Origin: Lachnocurva sp045579705
Lineage (GTDB): Bacteria > Bacillota > Clostridia > Lachnospirales > Lachnospiraceae
Assembly: GCA_045579705.1 (NCBI GenBank)
Contig: JAZNMP010000006.1
Location: forward strand, 1-7,614
Length of the DNA: 7,614 nucleotides
Reading direction: 5' to 3'
In this document: positions 1 to 7,399 of the stretch, in pieces
Layout of the letters: each line of letters begins with the position of its first letter
How positions within the stretch are numbered: position 1 is the first letter of the stretch
Position numbers and translations under genes: made by a program
The notes under the pieces: generated by a model
The model's input: only the letters and a program-made list of their open reading frames with translations
Databases searched by the model: none
Told to the model about the DNA's origin: nothing

Positions 1-1779
1 ACAGAACGACATGGCTACGATCCGACTTATAGAACCCGGCGTTGCTGTACCAGAACCTAGTACTCCCATCAGGTTCATTCTTCCTTCGATAGTTGTATTC
101 GCCATCGGATATAGAATAGATGTCGTATTATCAAGCGGATAGTCCATATCTACAGGATCTGGAACTGACCAATTGATAGTAATAGACGGTTTCTTATCCT
201 CTGAGAAATCGACCTGACCGCCTGAACCGGTTGAAAGTGGTGTGTAAAAAGCTCCACCATAACAGTTCTCATCCGTCGCCATTACACAGAGTCCATTATT
301 ATTAGCTAGACCCTGTACCCAGTTATTTACAGCATTTTTAATATCAAAAGAATGGTACCCTTTATGGGCACCACTAATAAAACCAGCTCCTGATGGCTCC
401 TGTGAAAGTCCTACTGAGTTATCCCAGTTGATATTTGAAGGGTCCCAGCCACTATTGACCTGGTAACATGCGAATGTTGCATTTGTATTTTGATACTGAA
501 CATACTGATACAGATTTAAAGATGCTGAATCGATTCTAGCCTCATCCGGAATAGATCTAAAGTTATAATCGATATAGAAATACATCCTGGTCTTCCCCGG
601 ATCTCTGGCGCCTCTGATACCTGTCATCTTTGATGTTATATATCCGGCATAACCATAACCTCTACCACCATAAGCACCATGAGTCGTACTGGTTGTTACT
701 TCTATCATGTTAACCGATGGTACAGTTACTGTTGGGTCAATCTTTACCGGATAAGCTCTATCAGCTGATGAAAGCCATTCTTTATCACATGTTAGTTTTA
801 CTCTATATACATTATTTGAAAAAAGTCCAAAGATTCCGCCCGTCTTTGTTTCTTCCAAAGATAGAGTAATCCCATCTGATTCTGCACCCTTAGCATCGCT
901 CATCTTTGGTGCACTTATTACATAGATTAGTTTATTATCTTGTTTTACAAAGATACTGTTATCTTCTAGAGTTACATCGTAATCATCGGCATCGAGAAGA
1001 TATGAATACTCATTCTTACCATTCCATTTGTCTAGAATGATATCTTCCTTTACACCGTCATGTTTAATCGTATACTGTACATCTGAATTATCATAAGATG
1101 TGTTATAAAGAAGGGCATTTTTCTTTACTACAGGATCTTTATAGGATGCATCTTCAGGAATAAGTGTAATCTTAGAATCCTTATAAGAAACATTGATTCC
1201 GTCCTTCGCTGTCGTCTCTTCAGGAAGTGTGACCTTTACATCCGACTCGTTAGATACATAGTCTTTCTTAAAGAATCCCTTATCTTCCTTAATGTTTAGA
1301 TCAACAGGGACTTCCTTCCCATCCTCATTTATGTATGTATTTGCATCATTGGTAAGGTACGTAACGAATGATTTCTTATTAACCTTATATACTTTTTCGT
1401 TTCTCTTTACCTCAACCGGCTTACCATAAGCGCCTTCAAGCTTTTCTTCTGTTTCGTCTTTCTCATTTACAACTTCAGGAGATTTTAATTTAGTTTCATC
1501 CTCTTCTACCGATGATGTCTCATCAGTATTTGAACCAAAAGTATTCGAATTTGTTCCATATGTTTTTACACCAAAAGAAGTTCCAGATTTCTCTGGAACT
1601 CCTAATCTATCTATCTTATTTAATTTATTATGATATGAAATATCGGAAGAGACTTTACCTATAAATCTCTTTGCTTCTATTCCACATGCCTTTACTTCTT
1701 CTGGTGGAAAAGCTGTTGCCAGAAAGCATGCTGAGAGAACTAATGCTGTGCCACGTTTAACTAGTGATTTGATATTCAT
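1..1779 (-). CDS. Secreted DNRLRE-domain protein, probable N-terminal part of a WapA/RHS-type protein (partial, runs off left edge)
   Basis: The frame is open from an ATG at 1779 to base 1, giving 593 residues without a stop; the C-terminus is outside the window. Residues 1-31 look like a Sec signal: MNIKSLVKRG, then a hydrophobic stretch, with possible cleavage near VKA/C32. LSAC at 15-18 resembles a lipobox, but the hydrophobic run continues past it. Residues about 80-130 are an acidic E/K/T-rich linker. Residues about 130-350 are beta-rich and contain VQYTIKHDGVKEDIIL (from 234) and EWLSSADRAYPVKIDPT (334-350), which I recognise from the segment preceding DNRLRE domains. Residues about 355-540 match a DNRLRE-type domain, including W487VQG and NNNGLCVMA. 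In this family RHS/YD repeats and often a C-terminal toxin follow; that part is inference. The ribosome binding site is weak (AAAGGAA, about 10 nt from ATG). It starts 30 nt after purA with no terminator between. Confidence 0.85.
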   Translation of the reverse strand, partial: MNIKSLVKRGTALVLSACFLATAFPPEEVKACGIEAKRFIGKVSSDISYHNKLNKIDRLGVPEKSGTSFGVKTYGTNSNTFGSNTDETSSVEEDETKLKSPEVVNEKDETEEKLEGAYGKPVEVKRNEKVYKVNKKSFVTYLTNDANTYINEDGKEVPVDLNIKEDKGFFKKDYVSNESDVKVTLPEETTAKDGINVSYKDSKITLIPEDASYKDPVVKKNALLYNTSYDNSDVQYTIKHDGVKEDIILDKWNGKNEYSYLLDADDYDVTLEDNSIFVKQDNKLIYVISAPKMSDAKGAESDGITLSLEETKTGGIFGLFSNNVYRVKLTCDKEWLSSADRAYPVKIDPTVTVPSVNMIEVTTSTTHGAYGGRGYGYAGYITSKMTGIRGARDPGKTRMYFYIDYNFRSIPDEARIDSASLNLYQYVQYQNTNATFACYQVNSGWDPSNINWDNSVGLSQEPSGAGFISGAHKGYHSFDIKNAVNNWVQGLANNNGLCVMATDENCYGGAFYTPLSTGSGGQVDFSEDKKPSITINWSVPDPVDMDYPLDNTTSILYPMANTTIEGRMNLMGVLGSGTATPGSISRIVAMSFC

Positions 1780-1809
1780 AACTCAAAATTTCCTTTATAA
1801 AACAAAAGA

Positions 1810-3099
1810 TTATTTTAAACTAGATTCACGATAGATGATATCATCTCTGCCTGGACCATTTGAAATGATAGTGATTGGGAAACCAATCTTCTCTTCGATA
1901 AATTCGATATAGTTTCTACACTTCTCAGGAAGATCTTCATATTTCTTGATTCCTCTGATATCACATTTCCAACCAGGGAGTTTCTCATATACAGGTTTTG
2001 CTTTCTCTGTCACGAGAGTAACTGGGAAGTCTGTAACAACCTTTCCGTCGATTTCATATCCTGTACATACAGGGATTTCATCGAGATATCCAAGTACATC
2101 AAGTACCGTAAAGGCTACATCTGTAGTTCCCTGAAGACGACATCCATAGCTAGAAGCTACGCAGTCATACCAGCCTACACGACGTGGACGACCTGTTGTA
2201 GCGCCGAACTCACCGCCATCTCCGCCTCTACGACGAAGTTCATCAGCTTCATCACCAAAGATTTCGCTAGTAAATACACCAGCTCCAACTGCTGAAGAAT
2301 AAGCTTTGTTTACAGTGATTACTCTCTTGATTTCATATGGAGGGATTCCAGCACCGATAGCACCGAATCCAGCCAAAGTTGAAGATGAAGTAACCATAGG
2401 ATAGATACCATGGTCAGGATCCTTAAGAGTACCAAGCTGGCCTTCCAGAAGAATCTTTTTCCCATCCTTAATAGCGTTATAAAGATATGTAGAAACATCG
2501 CCTACATAAGGCTTAATCATATCTCTGTATTCATGCATTGTGTTAAGAACATCTTCAAGCTTAAGAGGCTCTTTGTGATACAGGTGTTCGAGGATTACGT
2601 TCTTTGAATCTAATACCTGTGTAAGTTTGTCTACAAGGTAATCATCATCGAAGAGCTCGTTTACCTGGAAACCGATCTTTGCATATTTATCAGAATAAAA
2701 AGGTGCGATACCTGACTTTGTTGAACCAAATGATTTCTTTCCTAAACGCTCTTCCTCGCACTGATCAAACAGAACATGGTAAGGCATAACAACCTGACAT
2801 CTGTCAGAAACCATGATATTTGGTGCTGGTACATTTCTATCTGTGATAGATTTAATCTCATTAACAAGTTTAGGAATATCTAGAGCTACACCATTTCCAA
2901 TAATATTCATAATATTAGAATGGAACACTCCTGACGGAAGTGTATGAAGCGCAAACTTACCATAATCATTTACGATAGTATGACCTGCGTTTGCACCACC
3001 CTGGAAACGAATTACGATGTCACAATCGTTAGCAAGTGTATCTGTAATCTTGCCTTTTCCTTCGTCTCCCCAATTTGCTCCAACTACTGCAGTAACCAT
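1810..3099 (-). CDS. purA: Adenylosuccinate synthetase, divergent Lachnospiraceae-like form
   Basis: The 429-residue protein catalyses the GTP-dependent joining of IMP and aspartate to adenylosuccinate, the first committed step from IMP to AMP, in the cytoplasm. It has the phosphate loop WGDEGKGK (10-17, with base D12), GGANAGHT (34-41, with H40), DHGIYPMVTSS (229-239), and GATTGRPRRVGW (299-310) in the GTP/IMP/aspartate region. Length is normal for the family. Several usually invariant positions differ: N9 for the Q of QWGDEGKGK, GSTKSGIAP (125-133) for GTTGRGIGP, K141 where E. coli numbering has R143, and EGQLG (219-223) for EGAQG, so the IMP-contacting Gln is Leu. The rest is intact, so I infer an active enzyme of a distinct clade. 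The start is fixed by GGAGG 6 nt before ATG. It lies 41 nt downstream of the degV-family gene. Confidence 0.95.
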   Translation of the reverse strand: MVTAVVGANWGDEGKGKITDTLANDCDIVIRFQGGANAGHTIVNDYGKFALHTLPSGVFHSNIMNIIGNGVALDIPKLVNEIKSITDRNVPAPNIMVSDRCQVVMPYHVLFDQCEEERLGKKSFGSTKSGIAPFYSDKYAKIGFQVNELFDDDYLVDKLTQVLDSKNVILEHLYHKEPLKLEDVLNTMHEYRDMIKPYVGDVSTYLYNAIKDGKKILLEGQLGTLKDPDHGIYPMVTSSSTLAGFGAIGAGIPPYEIKRVITVNKAYSSAVGAGVFTSEIFGDEADELRRRGGDGGEFGATTGRPRRVGWYDCVASSYGCRLQGTTDVAFTVLDVLGYLDEIPVCTGYEIDGKVVTDFPVTLVTEKAKPVYEKLPGWKCDIRGIKKYEDLPEKCRNYIEFIEEKIGFPITIISNGPGRDDIIYRESSLK

Positions 3100-3140
3100 T
3101 TTACTCCTCCTAGTAAAAAATCATAAAACAAATATAGTTT

Positions 3141-4013
3141 CTAAATATCATGTCGAACCGAAACGGTTACAGCAAGAGAACCCGGTCCGATATGACAGGA
3201 AACACTAAGTGAAAGTGGATCAATAATGATCTCATGATTTGGAAATCTTTCCAACAACTCTTCTCTAAAGTTGAGAGCTTCTTCAAACTCCTGTGTATGA
3301 GCAATAGCGATGATACACTTAGAACCATCATTATCATTAAAACGAGTCTTCATATCGTTCTCGATGGCATCTATCATCTTCTGCTTTGCCTGACGCATAG
3401 TTCTTGCAATTCCATATGTATCAAGTTTTTCACCTTGAATTTGTAATACAGGCTTTACACGAAGCAGGCTGCCGATTGCAGCAACCGCAGGTGTAAGTCT
3501 TCCGCCCTTTTTCAGATACTCAAGAGTACCTACAGTTATATAAATCGAAGACTCCATAGAAGTTTCTTCGAGGTATTCTTTAATTTCGAGCGCTGTTTTT
3601 CCGGTCTCCGCCAACTTTACAGCTTCATATACAGATAACTTCTGTGTAACAGAAATACGATGATTATCAACCACCTGAACTTTTTCATCATAATCATCTG
3701 AAAGTGCTATAGCTGTCTGGCATGAACTTGAAAGTCCACTAGACATTGGGATATACACTACCTCATCGTAGGATTCGAGAAGTTCATCCCACTTATCCAT
3801 CAGATCACCGACAGCCGGCATAGATGTAGTTATCTTTGTATCTTCACTAGTGAGTTTCTCATAAAACTCATCCTGTGATAAATCTATTTCTTCATAATAC
3901 AATTTGCCATTGATATAAAAAGGCATAGGCATTACAAACACATTTGATAATCCCTTTGCTTCTTCTAACGTGATTCCACTGTTGGAATCTGTAAGAATCG
4001 CGATATTACTCAT
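3141..4013 (-). CDS. DegV family protein (FakB-like fatty-acid-binding protein)
   Basis: The 290-residue protein has the two-domain DegV layout. Visible family motifs are TDSNSGI (8-14), TSMP (63-66, usually TSQP), SSGLSSS (91-97), LEYLKKGGRLT (164-174), GSLLRVKPVL (181-190) and HIGPGSLAV (274-282). DegV/FakB proteins bury one fatty acid and present its carboxylate to the kinase FakA, so that exogenous acyl chains can enter phospholipid synthesis. Many genomes carry several copies with unknown lipid preference. No fakA/DAK-domain partner is present here, so the exact role is open. It is cytoplasmic, with no signal peptide. The start at 4013 has GAGGA about 7 nt upstream. It is the first gene after the groEL terminator and probably heads a degV-purA transcript; no terminator is visible in the 41 nt before purA. 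Confidence 0.93.
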   Translation of the reverse strand: MSNIAILTDSNSGITLEEAKGLSNVFVMPMPFYINGKLYYEEIDLSQDEFYEKLTSEDTKITTSMPAVGDLMDKWDELLESYDEVVYIPMSSGLSSSCQTAIALSDDYDEKVQVVDNHRISVTQKLSVYEAVKLAETGKTALEIKEYLEETSMESSIYITVGTLEYLKKGGRLTPAVAAIGSLLRVKPVLQIQGEKLDTYGIARTMRQAKQKMIDAIENDMKTRFNDNDGSKCIIAIAHTQEFEEALNFREELLERFPNHEIIIDPLSLSVSCHIGPGSLAVTVSVRHDI

Positions 4014-4057
4014 ATATTAGTCCTCGCTGTTTTATTTTCTTTAAACACACGTAAAAG

Positions 4058-4086
4058 AGTTTAACACAATAAACAGCTATTTTAAA
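4058..4086 (-). promoter_or_regulatory. Candidate sigma-A promoter of the degV-family gene
   Basis: On the minus strand a -35-like TTTAAA (4086-4081) is followed after 17 nt by TAAACT (4063-4058), each 4 of 6 matches to consensus. It lies between the groEL terminator and the start at 4013, where a promoter is needed because the upstream operon is terminated. The area is very A/T-rich, so other choices are possible. Confidence 0.35.
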
Positions 4087-4106
4087 GGGTCGTTATTAAA
4101 TTCTTC

Positions 4107-4155
4107 GAAAAAAAGAAAGGCGTAAAGCTATAAGTTTTCCTCATACTTTACGCCT
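4107..4155 (-). terminator. Rho-independent terminator of the groES-groEL operon
   Basis: Read on the minus strand, AGGCGTAAAG (4155-4146) and CTTTACGCCT (4127-4118) form a perfect 10-bp stem around an 18-nt loop. It is followed by a T-rich tail, TTCTTTTTTTC. It starts 38 nt after the groEL stop codon. The T-tract is only on this strand, so it terminates leftward transcription and separates groESL from the degV-purA cluster. Confidence 0.93.
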
Positions 4156-4193
4156 AATCCTTATATTAACTCAGACTGTCCGAGTCCTATTTA

Positions 4194-5816
4194 TTAAAGC
4201 ATTCCTGCTCCAGCTGCTGATGTAGGAGCTGCTGCTGAATCATCTTTGATATCGCAAACTGCTGCTTCTGTAGTAAGAAGTGTAGATGCAACTGACTCAG
4301 CGTTCTGAAGTGCTGAACGTGTAACCTTAACAGGATCAAGGATACCGCTCTCAACCATGTCTACATATTCGTTGTTGTAAGCATCGAAACCGAAACCTAC
4401 TTCTGATTCTCTAACCTTGTTGATTACAACTGAGCCTTCGAGACCAGCATTCTCAGCGATGTAGTAAAGTGGAGCTTCGAGAGCTTTGAGAACGAGGTTA
4501 GCACCTGTCTTCTCGTCACCTTCAAGTGTATCAGCAAGTTTCTTTACTTCCTTAGAAGCGTGGATGTAAGCTGATCCACCACCTGAAATGATACCTTCTT
4601 CTACAGCTGCACGTGTAGCATTAAGAGCATCTTCAAGTCTAAGCTTAGCTTCTTTCATCTCTGTCTCTGTAGCAGCACCAACTCTGATAACTGCAACACC
4701 ACCAGCAAGCTTAGCAAGTCTTTCCTGAAGTTTCTCTTTATCGAAGTCTGATGTAGCTTCTGTAATCTGTTTTTTAATATGCTCAACTCTATCTGCGATG
4801 AGGTCTTTGCTGCCTTCGCCATCTACGATTACTGTAGATTCTTTCTTTACAGTGATGTGTTTAGCGCGACCAAGCTGATCAACTGTTACATCTTTAAGCT
4901 CAAGTCCTACATCACTAGTGATAACTGTACCGCCTGTAAGGATAGCGATATCTTCAAGCATTTCTTTTCTTCTGTCGCCATATCCAGGAGCCTTTACAGC
5001 TACTACATTGAATGTACCACGAATCTTGTTGAGGATAAGTGTTGTAAGAGCTTCACCTTCAACATCATCAGCGATGATAAGAAGTCTGGCACCAGCCTGA
5101 ACGATCTGCTCGAGAAGTGGAAGGATTTCCTGAATGTTTGAAATCTTCTTATCAGTGATAAGTACATATGGATCATCGAGAGATGCTTCCATCTTGTCTG
5201 TATCTGTAACCATGTATGATGAAATATATCCACGGTCAAACTGCATACCTTCTACTACATCGAGTTCAGTCTGCATAGTCTTTGATTCCTGAATAGTGAT
5301 AACACCATCGTTAGAAACTTTTTCCATAGCATCAGCAACCATCTGACCTACTTCTTCGTTTCCTGCAGAGATTGATGCAACCTTTGCTATCTGATGTTTT
5401 CCGCTTACCTTCTGGCTCATGTTTGCAAGAGCATTAACTGCACACTCAGTAGCCTTCTTCATACCTTTTCTAAGGATGATTGGGTTAGCACCAGCTGTAA
5501 GGTTCTTTACACCTTCATTTACCATAGCCTGTGCGAGAACTGTAGCTGTTGTTGTACCATCACCAGCTACATCATTTGTCTTTGTAGCAACTTCCTTTAC
5601 GATCTGTGCACCCATGTTTTCGAATGGATCAGAAAGCTCGATGTCTTTAGCAATTGAAACACCATCGTTTGTGATAAGTGGTGCGCCATAAGACTTAGAA
5701 AGAACTACGTTTCTACCCTTAGGTCCAAGTGTTACACGAACTGTATTTGCAAGTTTATCTACGCCTGTCTGAAGAGCCTTTAAAGCTTCTTCTCCGTTTT
5801 TGATTTCCTTTGCCAT
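4194..5816 (-). CDS. groEL: Chaperonin GroEL (60 kDa)
   Basis: The 540-residue subunit forms the double-ring ATP-driven folding chamber that works with GroES on non-native cytosolic proteins. Visible hallmarks are TLGPKGRNV (29-37), NDGVSIAK (50-57), the nucleotide loop GDGTTT (85-90), KAPGYGDRRK (275-284), the catalytic aspartate in LEDAL (D396), and the signature AAVEEGIISGGG (403-414). Length is normal. The C-terminal tail is unusual: after an acidic stretch it ends in AAPTSAAGAGML rather than the Gly-Gly-Met repeats common in GroEL. The ribosome binding site is imperfect (AAAGGTAGG at 5833-5825, about 8 nt from ATG). It lies 26 nt behind groES and shares its heat-shock promoter and CIRCE operator. 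Confidence 0.98.
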   Translation of the reverse strand: MAKEIKNGEEALKALQTGVDKLANTVRVTLGPKGRNVVLSKSYGAPLITNDGVSIAKDIELSDPFENMGAQIVKEVATKTNDVAGDGTTTATVLAQAMVNEGVKNLTAGANPIILRKGMKKATECAVNALANMSQKVSGKHQIAKVASISAGNEEVGQMVADAMEKVSNDGVITIQESKTMQTELDVVEGMQFDRGYISSYMVTDTDKMEASLDDPYVLITDKKISNIQEILPLLEQIVQAGARLLIIADDVEGEALTTLILNKIRGTFNVVAVKAPGYGDRRKEMLEDIAILTGGTVITSDVGLELKDVTVDQLGRAKHITVKKESTVIVDGEGSKDLIADRVEHIKKQITEATSDFDKEKLQERLAKLAGGVAVIRVGAATETEMKEAKLRLEDALNATRAAVEEGIISGGGSAYIHASKEVKKLADTLEGDEKTGANLVLKALEAPLYYIAENAGLEGSVVINKVRESEVGFGFDAYNNEYVDMVESGILDPVKVTRSALQNAESVASTLLTTEAAVCDIKDDSAAAPTSAAGAGML

Positions 5817-5842
5817 TTATATTACCTACCTTTCGATTAGTT

Positions 5843-6130
5843 TTAACCTTCGATGATTGCGAGGATTTCTGACTCTTTAACGATTATATATTCTTCACCA
5901 TCAAATTTAACTGATGTTCCTGCATACTTAGAATAGATAACCTTCTGTCCTTCTTTAACCTGCATCTTTACTTCTTTACCATCGCAAACTGTACCAGGAC
6001 CTACAGCGATAACGATAGCTTCCTGTGGCTTCTCCTGTGCTGTGCTTGCAAGCAGAATTCCTGACTTTGTTGTTTCCTCAGCCTCACACTGTTTTAAAAC
6101 GACTCTATCAGCTAATGGTACTAACTTCAT
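5843..6130 (-). CDS. groES: Co-chaperonin GroES (10 kDa)
   Basis: The 95-residue protein is the lid of the GroEL chamber, acting as a heptamer in the cytoplasm. It begins with the typical LVPLADRVVLK strand, then the mobile loop ETTKSGILLAS (19-29), whose ILL hydrophobic tripeptide contacts GroEL. TAQEKPQEAIVIAVGPG follows, and the C-terminal part has VIYSKYAGTSVKFDGEEY. Length and motif order are standard. The ribosome binding site is strong (AAAGGAGG at 6147-6140, 9 nt from ATG). It is the first gene of the groES-groEL operon, with its promoter and a CIRCE operator directly upstream, so HrcA repression released by heat stress is the expected control. Confidence 0.98.
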   Translation of the reverse strand: MKLVPLADRVVLKQCEAEETTKSGILLASTAQEKPQEAIVIAVGPGTVCDGKEVKMQVKEGQKVIYSKYAGTSVKFDGEEYIIVKESEILAIIEG

Positions 6131-6178
6131 AATCTATTGCCTCCTTTAAGTATCATTAAAGATTGTATTTAAGAATTA

Positions 6179-6205
6179 TTAGCACTCATTTAGATGGAGT
6201 GCTAA
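6179..6205. promoter_or_regulatory. CIRCE operator (HrcA binding site)
   Basis: TTAGCACTC, a 9-nt spacer and GAGTGCTAA form the exact 9-9-9 inverted repeat of the CIRCE element. It starts 12 nt downstream of the -10 box and ends 49 nt before the groES ATG. It therefore lies in the initially transcribed leader, the classical position for HrcA repression and for a 5' mRNA stem-loop. No hrcA gene is in the window. Confidence 0.98.
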
Positions 6206-6217
6206 CTAACATATGTA

Positions 6218-6246
6218 ATAATAGTTTTGAACGAAAAAAGTTTCAA
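6218..6246 (-). promoter_or_regulatory. Sigma-A promoter of groES-groEL
   Basis: On the minus strand TTGAAA (6246-6241) is followed after exactly 17 nt by TATTAT (6223-6218). Predicted initiation falls about 7 nt further, just before the CIRCE repeat. Spacing, sequence and operator position agree, so this is a housekeeping promoter gated by HrcA. Confidence 0.85.
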
Positions 6247-6247
6247 G

Positions 6248-6289
6248 ATAAAAATTGTACAAAATCAAGGACATTATTTTGTGCAATTT
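6248..6289 (-). terminator. Probable terminator of the Mbeg1-like gene
   Basis: On the minus strand AAATTG-C-ACAAAAT (6289-6276) pairs with ATTTTGT-A-CAATTT (6265-6252). This gives 13 pairs with one mismatch and a 10-nt loop, followed by a short T-rich run (three stem T's plus TTAT). The stem overlaps the gene's stop codon, and the tail ends next to the groES -35 box. The stem is A/T-rich and the T-tract short, so efficiency may be modest. Confidence 0.55.
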
Positions 6290-7385
6290 AGATAAAATTC
6301 TTTATAAACTTAATTCCATACGCCAAAGTAAGCTTGTTCATCAGGTTCTTAAAAGCCCCCTGCTTCTCCTTCGGCAAATCCTTTACATGCTTTTCAATAT
6401 ATTTAAAGATTACCTTTAAATCGAAAGTCGCATCCTCTTTCTTCTGTATCGCATCGTAAATTCCAGAGAACACTACATTCACATATTCTCTTCTGTCTTC
6501 ATCAGAAATATTGGAAATCCACTCAGAGAAGATATCATTAAATTTTTCTGCCCATGCTCCCATCTGATTCAGTCTGACCAGATCATTACCTTTAACCTGC
6601 CAGGAAAAAATATCGTGCTGTTCCAAACCAATTGCATTAGAATCGACGATTATATCTTCATTTGCACTTTCTAGAAGCATCCCAACGACAGAATCCTTTG
6701 GAATGATAGAAGTAACTTTCGGGAGGATTCCTAAGTAACGTGGATCTTCTAAGACGCTGTCTCTAAATCCAGGTCCATCATTTGTAAATATCTCTAATAT
6801 CCTGTCTTTAAAACGTTCTTCGCAAAAAGATGCTGCATAAACCGAAAAATTTCCACCCTTCGAATGTCCACCAACACGGACAGCCTTATGCTTCGAAAGG
6901 ACATAGTTTAAATATCTAACTGCCTTCCTCTGACCTTCAGTTTCATCCATATAACTCATATTGAAATCTTCCTGCCAACCTATAGCTGTATGGTCGGTTC
7001 CTCTAAAGGAAACGAAGGCTGTATTATCCGGAAGCAGAAATGTCACAGCTGCAAACTGAGAAACAGAATCTGGATCTACTTCATTTACGAAATCACACAT
7101 TTTTATATCTTTAAAGCGCTTTGATTCAGCAGCTTTTTTCAATAGCAAAGGTGATCTCGAAGAACGTCTGGCTGTCAGATTTATAAAGTCATAGTTTTTG
7201 TCTGCAAAATACCTGTCCGATACATTTTGGATAGACACGGTATGCTCCATAAATTCATCTGAAACGAGGCCTTCCATGGCTACATATGACATCTCTGAGA
7301 GAATCAGATTGTCTATTAGATTAAATGAATCAACTGAAAGAGGTATATCCCCTCTCCAATCTAGATAATCCAGAATATTCGCCAT
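6288..7385 (-). CDS. Mbeg1-like (DUF2974) alpha/beta-hydrolase family protein
   Basis: I call 365 residues from the ATG at 7385. The N-terminus ANILDYLDWRGDIPLSVDSFN is the conserved opening of the DUF2974/Mbeg1-like family. Then come FVSFRGTD (124-131), WQEDFNMSY (137-145), the nucleophile elbow GHSKGG (173-178, S175), NDGPGF (202-207) and EQHDIFSW (255-262, H257 a plausible catalytic His). The fold is lipase-like; substrate and physiological role are not established, so lipase or esterase activity is only inferred. No signal peptide or membrane segment is visible. A longer reading from 7469 adds 28 residues, but that ATG has no spaced ribosome binding site and lies inside a predicted RNA hairpin. 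The ATG at 7385 has GAGGAGG 5 nt upstream. It appears monocistronic, with its own promoter, leader and terminator. Confidence 0.9.
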   Translation of the reverse strand: MANILDYLDWRGDIPLSVDSFNLIDNLILSEMSYVAMEGLVSDEFMEHTVSIQNVSDRYFADKNYDFINLTARRSSRSPLLLKKAAESKRFKDIKMCDFVNEVDPDSVSQFAAVTFLLPDNTAFVSFRGTDHTAIGWQEDFNMSYMDETEGQRKAVRYLNYVLSKHKAVRVGGHSKGGNFSVYAASFCEERFKDRILEIFTNDGPGFRDSVLEDPRYLGILPKVTSIIPKDSVVGMLLESANEDIIVDSNAIGLEQHDIFSWQVKGNDLVRLNQMGAWAEKFNDIFSEWISNISDEDRREYVNVVFSGIYDAIQKKEDATFDLKVIFKYIEKHVKDLPKEKQGAFKNLMNKLTLAYGIKFIKNFI

Positions 7386-7390
7386 ATAAG

Positions 7391-7397
7391 CCTCCTC
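7391..7397 (-). promoter_or_regulatory. Ribosome binding site that sets the Mbeg1-like start
   Basis: GAGGAGG on the minus strand lies 5 nt before the ATG at 7385 and is the strongest Shine-Dalgarno match in this leader. It favours the 365-residue protein over the 393-residue one. The overlapping GAGGCT (7394-7389) is complementary to AGCCTC (7431-7426) upstream, so the site could be masked by RNA folding. Confidence 0.8.
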
Positions 7398-7399
7398 GT

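Noticed and set aside
4014..4106. Purine riboswitch or other known leader upstream of the degV-purA cluster
   Set aside because: The space is only 93 nt with weak A/T-rich pairings and no recognisable riboswitch core.
4169..4185. Imperfect palindrome ACTCAGACTGTCCGAGT between groEL and its terminator
   Set aside because: The centre leaves no room for a hairpin loop, the arms contain a mismatch, and no regulator site is expected behind a stop codon.
4779..5141. 120-codon plus-strand frame antisense to groEL, and similar shorter plus-strand frames inside groEL, purA and degV
   Set aside because: They are shadow frames of well-supported minus-strand genes, have cysteine- and serine-rich unlikely compositions, and no ribosome binding sites.
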